64,000 nt of DNA from Paenibacillus terrae (GTDB lineage Bacteria; Bacillota; Bacilli; Paenibacillales; Paenibacillaceae): positions 62,001 to 126,000 of the forward strand of contig NZ_JTHP01000008.1 of assembly GCF_000943545.1 (NCBI RefSeq). The letters are read 5' to 3'. Made by a program: the position numbers and the translations under genes. Below are positions 56,930-64,000 of this stretch, piece by piece (positions within the stretch are counted from its first letter, which is position 1; each line of letters begins with the position of its first letter). A model generated the notes under the pieces. That model was not told where the DNA came from and did not search any database. It saw nothing but the letters and a program-made list of their open reading frames with translations.

Positions 56930-57766
56930 ATGCTGTTGAATTTTTCCAATCAGTATCTCAACAATCTAGATCTTAATTTATATACATGTGGAAGAGAGGA
57001 ATGTGTCAGTAGTTACTCCTATGGTCCAGCAATTCGAAGCGGATATATTGTTCACTATATCCTTAAAGGAAAAGGAATATATAAAGTTGGAGATCGGACC
57101 TTCCATTTGGAGAAAAATGACGGGTTCTTAATTACACCCAACCATTTGGTTTATTATGAGGCAGATGCTGCAGACCCATGGGAATATGTCTGGATTGGCT
57201 TCAGTGGAGTGAAAGCAAAAGAATATTTAAACCGGTCCAGTCTATCCATGGACCATCCGATTTTTACGTTTAATGAAGATCATGAGCTTATTCATTGTAT
57301 AGACGGTATCATAGCGGCATCCAAACAGATTGCTAATAAAGATCTGTTATTAACATCCAAACTGTACGAATTTCTATTTTTACTCTGTGAAAGTTACCCC
57401 AATCGCGAAGTTGCCAGTGATGTCAAACAACAAAAATATATCGAAGATGCATTGCTATTCATTGAACAAAATTATGCGCACCATATTACAATCTATGATA
57501 TTGCTAAGTACATTTCTATTGACCGATCCTATCTTCATCGATTGTTTAAGCAGAGTCTTAATAAATCACCACAAGAGTTCTTGTTAAATCTGAGAATGGA
57601 TAAAGCATGTTTTTTGTTGACTAATTCAACTTTCAAAATCGGTGACATCTCTCGATCCGTTGGATATAAGGATGTTCTTTTATTTTCGAAAACGTTCAAG
57701 CGGATTAAAAAATGTACCCCTTCAGAATATCGAAAAAATCAAGAAGAATTGCACTACAAGGAATAG
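56930..57766 (+). CDS. AraC-family regulator of the alpha-galactoside/sucrose locus (MsmR-like)
   Basis: 278 residues from ATG 56930, 5 bases after GAGGTG (ATG 56927 is the alternative). An N-terminal cupin sensor (YIVHYILKGKGIYKVGD, GFLITPNHLVYYEAD) and a C-terminal AraC pair of helix-turn-helix motifs (ITIYDIAKYISIDRSYLHRL; IGDISRSVGYKDVLLFSKTF). The gene is divergent from the GH36-scrB-PTS operon and probably activates it, as MsmR does in streptococci for raffinose. Confidence 0.88.
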   Translation: MLLNFSNQYLNNLDLNLYTCGREECVSSYSYGPAIRSGYIVHYILKGKGIYKVGDRTFHLEKNDGFLITPNHLVYYEADAADPWEYVWIGFSGVKAKEYLNRSSLSMDHPIFTFNEDHELIHCIDGIIAASKQIANKDLLLTSKLYEFLFLLCESYPNREVASDVKQQKYIEDALLFIEQNYAHHITIYDIAKYISIDRSYLHRLFKQSLNKSPQEFLLNLRMDKACFLLTNSTFKIGDISRSVGYKDVLLFSKTFKRIKKCTPSEYRKNQEELHYKE

Positions 57767-57797
57767 GAAGTTACCCCTCGCTGACTCAAACAATAAA

Positions 57798-57834
57798 AAA
57801 ACAGGCAGTCCTAGTTATAGGAACGGCCTGTTTT
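57798..57834 (+). terminator. Terminator after the araC gene
   Basis: AAACAGGC-AG-TCCTA and ATAGGA-AC-GGCCTGTTT form a strong stem ending in TTTTC. Confidence 0.75.
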
Positions 57835-57871
57835 CAACTTAAACCTCTACTTTTGAAAGCAGAGCAACCAT

Positions 57872-58345
57872 TTATTTCATCGACTCGGACAGCTCTGTGA
57901 AAATAACACCCAGCGCATATGCGCCCGCATCAGGGTAGCCCAGACTGCGATCGCCGACTGTACCCGCACGGCCCATACGTGCCACGATGTCTTCGGTTTT
58001 CTTCGCACCTTCAACGGCTGCTGCTGCACCTTTGGCAAATGCTGTTTTGAAGTCATCTCCGGACTCCGCACTTTGCGTCCAGGAATCGGCACACGGTACG
58101 AGTGCATCAATCAAGGTCTTATGCCTACAACAGCACCACGTCCGAAGGAACGCTCTCCCCTGGACTGAATACCTTGAACTGCTGCTTGTAACATTTCAGC
58201 AAATTCAGCATCTTTCAATTGCTGTTTATCCCTTACCGCTTTGCCAGCCGCACGGAAAATGCCGAACCCCAGATTGGGCCAGATGCACCGCCACAATATT
58301 CCATAATGACCAAGATGAAGGTTGATGGTTCGCTACCTCTATGTA
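57872..58345 (-). pseudogene. Remnant of a DhaL-type dihydroxyacetone kinase subunit
   Basis: Three frames together give a DhaL C-terminus: MEYCGGASGPIWGSAF, then GIFRAAGKAVRDKQQ and QGIQSRGERSFGRGAVVG, then MIDALVPCADSWTQ and KTEDIVARMGRAGTVGDRSL with GYPDAGAYALGV to the end at 57872. Two frameshifts separate them and the N-terminal two thirds are missing, so it is not functional. Confidence 0.8.
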
Positions 58346-58369
58346 ATGTTCGTCCGGGTAACCCCATGA

Positions 58370-58561
58370 CTAAATTACATTGGCCATTTTTGGCACAGAA
58401 CCGAAGGATAAATCAATTAATTGCATATTCTCTTCGATGAGGGCCTTAATTGCTTTCCTTCTGAGCTCGTCATCTTGTGCATCATCGAATAGAAATTCAT
58501 CAATGATATCCAAATTCCGGTTAATTACATCCTGTTTCTCAAGTTTCTCTTGCACCGTCAT
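58370..58561 (-). CDS. Small unrecognised protein, 63 residues
   Basis: ATG 58561 (MTVQEKLEKQDVINRNLDII) follows GGAGGAACATGT. The product is helical and acidic (DEFLFDDAQDDELRRKAIKA), with no membrane segment. It may be a real small gene or the stub of a longer one, since it sits amid remnants of dhaL and a transglutaminase. Confidence 0.45.
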   Translation of the reverse strand: MTVQEKLEKQDVINRNLDIIDEFLFDDAQDDELRRKAIKALIEENMQLIDLSFGSVPKMANVI

Positions 58562-58593
58562 ACATGTTCCTCCATTAATCATTAACTGATTGT

Positions 58594-58825
58594 TTATAGA
58601 TTACTTCGATATAATTGGCCAACACGTAAAAAGTCCATTACATTCTTCCAGGCCCTATGTTTCTTTGTAAGTTCATCCCGATAATCACTGCTAGCTGCAG
58701 GATAGTATCCAGGAGCCAAGTTCCGCGACTTTGTTTCATCTGTTCGTCGCTTAAATTGTAGTAAGTATAGCTATCACTTGTATCGTCCAAGTCATATCCA
58801 CGTGGTACCATAAGTCATCTAATTG
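58594..58825 (-). pseudogene. Remnant of a transglutaminase-like protein
   Basis: Minus-strand frames read WYHVDMTW, then DDTSDSYTYYNLSDEQMKQS in another frame, then APGYYPAASSDYRDELTKKH to a stop at 58594. Together these match the end of a transglutaminase-like domain, with the VDVTWDD motif carrying the catalytic Asp. The 5' part is gone, and the IS3 fragment begins 30 bases further on. Confidence 0.6.
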
Positions 58826-58856
58826 GACCAAATTCCAACTATGTGTCGTATTCGCT

Positions 58857-59080
58857 TGCCTGGACAATGCCTGTATCGAGTCTTTCTTCTCTCATTTAAA
58901 GACCGAGAAAATATACTTGAATGAGTCAGCAAACAAAGCGGAGGTTGAACAGCAATTGAGCGATTGCATTCTGTTCTATAACCAGAACCGATTCCAAAAA
59001 AAACTAAACGACCGTTCCCCGGTAGATTACCGGGAAACGGCCGTAGCTTAAATATTTCTACTTGACAGGGTTATGACCAA
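58857..59080 (+). mobile_element. C-terminal fragment of an IS3/IS150-type transposase with right end
   Basis: CLDNACIESFFSHLKTEKIY and FYNQNRFQKKLNDRSPVDYR end at TAA 59051, the typical end of an IS3-family OrfB integrase with the final catalytic Glu in ESFFSHLK. Then CTTGACAGGGTTATGACC looks like the inverted-repeat end of the element. Upstream of 58857 homology stops, so only the last quarter of the element survives. Confidence 0.8.
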
Positions 59081-59507
59081 AAAAGCGACTTTCATTGGAA
59101 CAATGCTCTTGTCGCTCGACATATGTATATATTCTAGTATTATAACACATTCTTTGAGTCATTATACATATCTCAATTCGAAATTGATTCGGGGTTTATT
59201 CATATTTCCTTCCGACCAAACCAATACTCTTTATTATGTCCCGTGTTGATCGTTTCATACATACGACGCATCTTAGCCTTACGCTTTCACGCTCCTTTTC
59301 CCTCGACAGTTTGTTAAGAAGTAATAAACACAATTTTCACAAAGAAACATTCCTAAAGATGCCTTCATCTACTCAATTAATCAACTGGTAATACTCATTG
59401 CCACAGTTACAGTAAGACCGCTTTAAAGCTTCATTTGATCTAACAATATCACTTGTTATTTGTATGACGTACCATTATAGTGGCACGTCATATGGTAATT
59501 TTTGTTT
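59052..59507. other. Gap after IS3 fragment with two hairpins
   Basis: No gene seen. TGACGTACCA-TTATAG-TGGCACGTCA (59465-59490) is an inverted repeat, 18 bases past the ene-reductase stop. The terminator at 59079-59116 is described separately. Confidence 0.5.
59079..59116 (-). terminator. Minus-strand terminator next to the IS3 end
   Basis: AGCGAC and GTCGCT, with inner CATTG/CAATG, form a hairpin followed by TTTTTT on the minus strand. Confidence 0.55.
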
Positions 59508-60599
59508 TTACTGCTGGTACTGCTTTTGAGCTTTCACTTCATCCATCGTAGGATAATCTGTATAACCCTTACTTCCAGTACCAGCATATAAAGTATTACG
59601 ATCAACTTCATTTAAAGGGAACCCTACTTTGAGACGTTCCACAAAATCTGGATTAGCCAAAGACCATACACCAACGGGTACCAGATCAGCTGTGCCACTA
59701 TCAATATCTACACTAATATCATCAATCGCACGCCCTGCTCTGTTGACCAATAATGCGTTTGTCCAGCTTGTGCGAATGTCTTGGAGAAGCTTCTCATTTC
59801 CAAGATGCATGACATGAAGGTAAGCTAAATCCAATTGAGCTAATTCTTTTACGAGGTGGAGATAAAGTTCAGGACCTTGTTCCCCATCTTGTATTCCTCC
59901 AAGAGGTGTTCCTGGCGAAATACGGAAGCCGGTTCTTTCTGCTCCAATTTCTTCGATAATGGCTTTCGCTACTTCGATCGCGAAGCGACTACGATTTTCT
60001 ATAGAGCCTCCATATTCGTCTGTCCGTGTATTTGAATTCTCTCCAAGAAACTGATTGATCAGATAACCATTCGCTCCATGAATTTCGACACCATCTGCTC
60101 CTGCTTTTATAGCCGCTGCTGCTGCTTTTCGGAAATCAGCAATGGTTGTTTGAATATCCTCTTTACTTAACTCCCGTGGAACCGGGATATCCTGCATTCC
60201 TTTAGCGGTGAACATTTCCACACCTGGTGCGATTGCAGATGGAGCAACAGGTTGACGATGATGGGGTGTATTATCTGGATGCGACATGCGGCCCACATGC
60301 ATTAATTGGATAAATATATAACCATCAGCTTTATGAACTGCATTCGTGATCTTATTCCAACCTTCTATTTGCTTTTCAGTATAGATACCAGGTGAATTCA
60401 AGTAACCTTGCCCATCATCAGAAGGTTGTGTGCCTTCACTAATGATTAACCCCATAGATGCTCTTTGAGCATAGTAAAGGGAGCTTAGTTCACCTGGTGT
60501 ACCGTCCTCTTCTGCTCTGCTACGTGTCATTGGTGCCATAGCTAAACGATGAGGTAATTCCATTTTTCCGATTTTTGTTTTAGTCCACAATTTACTCAT
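59508..60599 (-). CDS. Old yellow enzyme family alkene reductase (NemA-like)
   Basis: 363 residues from ATG 60599 (MSKLWTKTKIGKMELPHRLA) behind AGAGGAGTTGTTCAAA. Motifs include PHRLAMAPMTRSR, the His pair region GVEIHGANGYLINQFL, TRTDEYGGSIENR and the C-terminal DLVPVGVWSLANPDF. It reduces alkenes, nitroesters or electrophiles with NAD(P)H/FMN. It lies downstream of two SDR genes and a TetR gene and is the last gene of that operon. Confidence 0.92.
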   Translation of the reverse strand: MSKLWTKTKIGKMELPHRLAMAPMTRSRAEEDGTPGELSSLYYAQRASMGLIISEGTQPSDDGQGYLNSPGIYTEKQIEGWNKITNAVHKADGYIFIQLMHVGRMSHPDNTPHHRQPVAPSAIAPGVEMFTAKGMQDIPVPRELSKEDIQTTIADFRKAAAAAIKAGADGVEIHGANGYLINQFLGENSNTRTDEYGGSIENRSRFAIEVAKAIIEEIGAERTGFRISPGTPLGGIQDGEQGPELYLHLVKELAQLDLAYLHVMHLGNEKLLQDIRTSWTNALLVNRAGRAIDDISVDIDSGTADLVPVGVWSLANPDFVERLKVGFPLNEVDRNTLYAGTGSKGYTDYPTMDEVKAQKQYQQ

Positions 60600-60633
60600 T
60601 TTGAACAACTCCTCTGTAGTTTAAATTAGTTTT

Positions 60634-61335
60634 TTATTTAGAAAGTTGTGGGTACAGTGCAGCTACACCACCGGCAAGTCCAGCTTGTACTTGACGACTA
60701 ACTTCATCTGCGATAATTTCAAAGCTGTCAGATTCTATGCCGTCAATAGCTGTTTTCGCGATATCTGCAGGATTGGATTTAGGCATGTCTACGTTAGCAG
60801 TCATGTCTGTCTCCATAAAGCCAACATGTAGACCAGCTACTCTTACATTGCGTGGATATAGATTTAATCGTAAATCATTCGTTAATGCCCACTCTGCAGC
60901 CTTTGCAGCCGTATACGCGCCTAAAGTTCCCGAACTAAACCATGATAATCCGGAAAGAATATTTAAAATTGATCCTCCCCCGTTTTTCTCTATGATCGGT
61001 GCAAATGCCCGAACCATGGACAGTGTACCGAAAAAGTGTGTATTAAATTCCAAATCTATTTTTTCAGGATCACCGTCCAGTAAAGACGCCTCTGTTGATG
61101 ATCCTGCATTGTTAATTAGCACGGTAACATCCTGAGCGATCTTAGCAGCAGCTGCAACTTCTTGAGGGTTGGTAATATCCAACTTAACTGGTGTAACACC
61201 TGGAATATCAATAGATTCCGGGTTTCTTGCACCTGCATACACTTTCGCCCCTCTTGATAGAAGTTCAAGGGCAAGATGGCGGCCAAATCCCCGGTTTGCT
61301 CCAGTAACAAATGCGACTTGTTCAGAAATTATCAT
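60634..61335 (-). CDS. SDR-family oxidoreductase, copy A
   Basis: 233 residues from ATG 61335 behind AAAGGAGACAATAAAA. Classical short-chain dehydrogenase: TGANRGFGRHLALEL cofactor loop, NNAG (VTVLINNAGSS) and catalytic Ser and the YxxxK of LGAYTAAKAAEW. The substrate is not known. It is a tandem paralogue of the gene at 61396-62094 (most residues identical), with OYE downstream and TetR upstream. Confidence 0.9.
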   Translation of the reverse strand: MIISEQVAFVTGANRGFGRHLALELLSRGAKVYAGARNPESIDIPGVTPVKLDITNPQEVAAAAKIAQDVTVLINNAGSSTEASLLDGDPEKIDLEFNTHFFGTLSMVRAFAPIIEKNGGGSILNILSGLSWFSSGTLGAYTAAKAAEWALTNDLRLNLYPRNVRVAGLHVGFMETDMTANVDMPKSNPADIAKTAIDGIESDSFEIIADEVSRQVQAGLAGGVAALYPQLSK

Positions 61336-61395
61336 TTTTATTGTCTCCTTTGGTCTGTTTTTAAGTTAAATTCTTTATTATTACTGTTCCTTATT

Positions 61396-62094
61396 CTAGG
61401 AAAGTTGGGGGTATAGTGCAGCTACACCACCGGCAAGTCCAGCTTGTACTTGACGACTAGCATCATCCACAATAATTTCAAAAACGTCAGATTCTATGCC
61501 ATTAATGGCTGTTTTTGCAACATCCAAGGGGTTAACTTTGGGAACTTCTAAACCCGATGTCATGTCTGTCTCCATAAAGCCCACATGTAACCCCGCTACT
61601 CGGATATTCTGAGAGTGGAGATTTAAGCGGAGGTCGTTCGTCAATGCCCATTCTGCAGCTTTTGCAGCCGTATAAGCGCCCACAGTACCCGAACTGTACC
61701 AAGACAATACGGAGAGAATATTCAGAATCGAACCACCGCCATTTTTAGTCATAAGTGGTGCAAAAGAACGAACCATAGAAAGAGTTCCCAAGAAATGCGT
61801 GTTGAATTCTAAGTGTATTTGATCTAGATCTCCTTCAAGTAAAGAAGCACCTGTTGATGATCCCGCATTGTTTATTAGAAGTGTTACATCCTGAGCGATC
61901 TTAGCAGCTTCAATCACCTCTTGAGGATTGGTAATATCCAGTTTCACGGGGATTGCACCTGGGATATCAAGAGATTCTGGATTTCTTGCTGCTGCATAAA
62001 CTTTTGCTCCTCTGGACAGAAGTTCTAGCGTTAAATATCGACCAAGACCTCGGTTGGCACCAGTGACAAATGCGACTTGTTCAGAAATTTTCAT
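61396..62094 (-). CDS. SDR-family oxidoreductase, copy B
   Basis: 232 residues from ATG 62094 behind AAAAAGGAGTAATAAAA. It has the same motifs as copy A (TGANRGLGRYLTLEL, LINNAGSSTGASLL, VGAYTAAKAAEWAL). It is the first gene of the SDR-SDR-OYE operon; the gap between it and the TetR gene carries operator-like palindromes. Confidence 0.9.
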   Translation of the reverse strand: MKISEQVAFVTGANRGLGRYLTLELLSRGAKVYAAARNPESLDIPGAIPVKLDITNPQEVIEAAKIAQDVTLLINNAGSSTGASLLEGDLDQIHLEFNTHFLGTLSMVRSFAPLMTKNGGGSILNILSVLSWYSSGTVGAYTAAKAAEWALTNDLRLNLHSQNIRVAGLHVGFMETDMTSGLEVPKVNPLDVAKTAINGIESDVFEIIVDDASRQVQAGLAGGVAALYPQLS

Positions 62095-62208
62095 TTTTAT
62101 TACTCCTTTTTATTTTGTAGTATATTATTCCAAAACAACATTTTCTGTATTCTTCTCATTGCGAAGATACAATTTCTTATTTGATGGAGGGATATGTTTT
62201 ATAATATA

Positions 62209-62293
62209 AGAATGATCATTCTATATTTGGTAAAAAGAATGATCTCTTCAAGAAGAAAGATTTGTTAGTTCAAAATATTAAAACGATCACTCT
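62209..62293. promoter_or_regulatory. Cluster of three TetR-type operator sites upstream of the SDR operon
   Basis: AGAATGATCATTCT (62209-62222) is a perfect 14-base palindrome. AGAATGATCTCTTC (62236-62249) and AAAACGATCACTCT (62280-62293) share the core (A/C)GATC. A fourth relative, AGAACGATCGGT (62953-62964), stands in front of the TetR gene. Confidence 0.6.
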
Positions 62294-62336
62294 AAAAATT
62301 ATAAACATTGATACATAAAGGACAATTAACCTATAA

Positions 62337-62915
62337 CTATTTAGTTAAAAGTTTTATAGAGATGTTGGCTGTACGTTGCAGGTTCTCTTTAGGAATGGAA
62401 GTTCTCGCCATTGCCCTCAACCCAATACCCACCACATTCAGATGTTCTGCCAGTACTGAGGCATCATAATCTAGGTTTAATTCTCCATTCTCCTGTCCCC
62501 ACAAAATAATATCCTTGAACAGTTGCTCTGCTAGTGTAAATGATTCAGTGGCCTTTGAATCCACATCTACATCGCGCATAGCTAATTCCACGGCAGAATT
62601 CACCATTAAGCAACCAGAAGGTGAATCTTCATTCCCATATATCATGTAACTAATAATCAATTGAAGAGCCTCAACAGCCGTCTCAGAGCCTTTAACTATT
62701 CCTGCTAGCTCGCTATTTACTTTAGTTCGAAATCGATCCATTGCTTTCAGAAACAACGTATGTTTGTCGCCAAAGGTGTCATACAAACTTCTCCGATGGA
62801 TACCCATATGCTCAACTAGATCCGTCATTGAAGTCTTTTCATAACCTTGTTCCCAAAAGAGCTTCATTGCCTTATCTAGTACTGCATTTTCTTCAAATTC
62901 TTTGTAACGTGCCAT
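62337..62915 (-). CDS. TetR-family regulator of the SDR/ene-reductase operon
   Basis: 192 residues from ATG 62915 (MARYKEFEENAVLD), which follows GGGAGGAGGGAACCAGA; the in-frame codon at 62936 precedes the RBS. HTH: TSMTDLVEHMGIHRRSLYDT. The C-terminal domain contains SGCLMVNSAVELAMRD, close to the TetR protein at 48770. It reads toward the SDR-SDR-OYE operon on the same strand with a 242-base gap that carries three related operators; it most likely represses that operon and itself. Confidence 0.88.
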   Translation of the reverse strand: MARYKEFEENAVLDKAMKLFWEQGYEKTSMTDLVEHMGIHRRSLYDTFGDKHTLFLKAMDRFRTKVNSELAGIVKGSETAVEALQLIISYMIYGNEDSPSGCLMVNSAVELAMRDVDVDSKATESFTLAEQLFKDIILWGQENGELNLDYDASVLAEHLNVVGIGLRAMARTSIPKENLQRTANISIKLLTK

Positions 62916-62952
62916 TCTGGTTCCCTCCTCCCACACTCAATATAACATATTG

Positions 62953-62964
62953 AGAACGATCGGT
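62953..62964. promoter_or_regulatory. Operator-like site in front of the second tetR
   Basis: AGAACGATCGGT matches the left half and core of the 62209-62293 sites and is 38 bases from the tetR start. Confidence 0.4.
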
Positions 62965-63044
62965 AAAGAATAAAAATGTAATGCTAATCCATTCAATATC
63001 ACAAGCAATGAAAACGAACTATAGTCCGTAAAAAATGTATAAGA

Positions 63045-63833
63045 TTAGTTTTTCTTATTACCTTGCTTAAGAATCATTTGACCCCAAGTATGCGTGATAA
63101 AATCCGGGGCGAACTTCATTGAAAAGCGCATAACTTTGGTAAAACCTGCGTTCACGCGTAGTTTATTTCTCAACATGCCTTTAATACCAACATTAACAAG
63201 CTTTGTTAAGGGGAAAGAGATCAATTTATTCATCAATCCTTCATCATAAGTGTCCGTGAGATTGGTTTCAGAGATAACTGGTGGACAAAGCTCCATCACA
63301 TGAATATTTTTTCCTTTGTAACGGATTTGTTCACGTAATGCATCACTGAACATGTGTATGCCAGCCTTCGTTGCAGAATAAGTCGGTGCGTTGGCAACTG
63401 TAATATTAGCAAGTAGTGAAGTAACGTTAACAATCATTGCCTCTCTTTGTTTGGCTAACAGTGGCAACAAAGCCTTGGTTACATATATTGTACCATTCAA
63501 GTTTGTGTTGATTTCCGAAATAAGATACTCGTAGGTAATACTTTCATCGAATAAGTCAAACTCGTTTATGATACCAGCATTATTGAAAACAATATCCAGT
63601 TTGGGATAATGTTTAGCTAATTCTTTGGCAAGTTGCTCAACGCTTTTAGCATCACTAACATCAGCTACCATCCCAATGATTCCAGGGTTGTTCTTTACTG
63701 CTTGATCAATGCGTTTTTGTGAGCGCCCTGTGATGATCACTGTGTTTCCCATCTCATGAAAACGTTTTGCAAAAGCAGAGCCAATTCCAGACGTGCCGCC
63801 TGTCACCAGTATCGTTCTATTTTTCAATTTCAT
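63045..63833 (-). CDS. SDR-family oxidoreductase (DltE-like)
   Basis: 262 residues from ATG 63833, overlapping the upstream gene by four bases (ATGA). SDR motifs: VTGGTSGIGSAFAKRF, IVFNNAGI, catalytic Ser in VTSLLAN and YSATKAG. The C-terminal region (LCPPVISETNLTD) and length resemble DltE-type SDRs. It is coupled to the preceding quinone oxidoreductase, suggesting shared control. The small acidic Cys-poor protein has no other marker. Confidence 0.87.
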   Translation of the reverse strand: MKLKNRTILVTGGTSGIGSAFAKRFHEMGNTVIITGRSQKRIDQAVKNNPGIIGMVADVSDAKSVEQLAKELAKHYPKLDIVFNNAGIINEFDLFDESITYEYLISEINTNLNGTIYVTKALLPLLAKQREAMIVNVTSLLANITVANAPTYSATKAGIHMFSDALREQIRYKGKNIHVMELCPPVISETNLTDTYDEGLMNKLISFPLTKLVNVGIKGMLRNKLRVNAGFTKVMRFSMKFAPDFITHTWGQMILKQGNKKN

Positions 63834-64000
63834 TCTTCATCATCTACTTTCAATATGACTTTCCCTTGACTATGGCCTGTCGCAATCTTAGTAATTGCGG
63901 CATTCACTTGATCAAAGGGGTATTCAGAATCAATCACCGGCTTAGATTTTGCTTTTTCAAGATACTGTGTGAAAGCTGCTAATTGCTTGCCACTTGGTTG
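63830..64000 (-). CDS. Zinc-independent quinone oxidoreductase (MDR family), 5' part outside window
   Basis: The last 56 residues of an MDR-family protein: SGKQLAAFTQYLEKAKSKPV, then the final (Y)PFDQVNAAITKIATGHSQGK and VILKV typical of quinone oxidoreductases. Its TGA overlaps the ATG of the SDR gene. The enzyme would reduce quinones or enals with NADPH, in keeping with the neighbouring electrophile-response genes. Confidence 0.8.
   Translation of the reverse strand, partial: QPSGKQLAAFTQYLEKAKSKPVIDSEYPFDQVNAAITKIATGHSQGKVILKVDDEE

Overview
The window reads as chromosomal DNA of an endospore-forming, low-to-moderate GC Gram-positive, most likely Paenibacillus of the P. polymyxa group. Supporting signs are two GerA-type germinant receptor operons, a BclB-like collagen exosporium protein, an S-layer (SLH) protein, many PTS and glycoside hydrolase loci, strong AGGAGG ribosome binding sites and several apparent TTG starts. 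This placement is inference; no rRNA or tRNA gene is present. No CRISPR array, prophage or intact insertion sequence was seen.

Layout. 1-2680 (minus): two genes of a germinant receptor operon (B subunit cut by the window edge, then A subunit). 2994-9586 (plus): a secreted, shortened tail-collar protein, a 1303-residue SLH protein, a decayed LysR gene and a BclB-like spore-surface protein. 9644-12541: nirBD assimilatory nitrite reductase under an Fnr-type box. 12766-13734: TetR regulator plus Asp23-family protein. 13897-20151: a LacI-controlled sugar-phosphate regulon (PTS EIIBCA, DUF4867, DUF7916-like, RpiB, AlsE-like epimerase) with five similar operators. 20347-24322 (plus): a complete gerA-B-C operon. 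24412-30620: a mannanase with a broken signal peptide, a secreted serine hydrolase, an Agr/LytTR-type two-component pair and an alpha/beta hydrolase.

31101-42450: a block of carbohydrate enzymes (GH2, NIF3-like, GH35, cellulase-like, DUF5107-TPR) read away from a divergent AraC regulator, with no transporter. It is the best candidate in the window for a poorly described catabolic system. 42672-47278: a diguanylate cyclase, then a GH1 6-phospho-beta-glucosidase divergent from a WYL regulator that appears to be made from a leaderless mRNA. 47385-49383: an ene-reductase with its TetR regulator and two matching operators. 49384-50988: an AT-rich decayed region with small ORFs and gene fragments. 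51209-57834: a sucrose/alpha-galactoside locus (PTS, GH32, frameshifted GH36, AraC). 57872-59116: a graveyard of dhaL, transglutaminase and IS3 remnants. 59508-64000: a second ene-reductase/SDR/SDR/TetR set with its own operator motif, then an SDR and the end of a quinone-oxidoreductase gene.

Taken together this is an accessory-rich stretch of carbohydrate uptake and hydrolysis modules, each paired with its own regulator, interleaved with sporulation/germination genes and electrophile-response oxidoreductases. Decay is concentrated at module boundaries (7.4-8.1, 24.4, 31.0, 47.4, 48.6-51, 56.2 and 57.9-59.1 kb).
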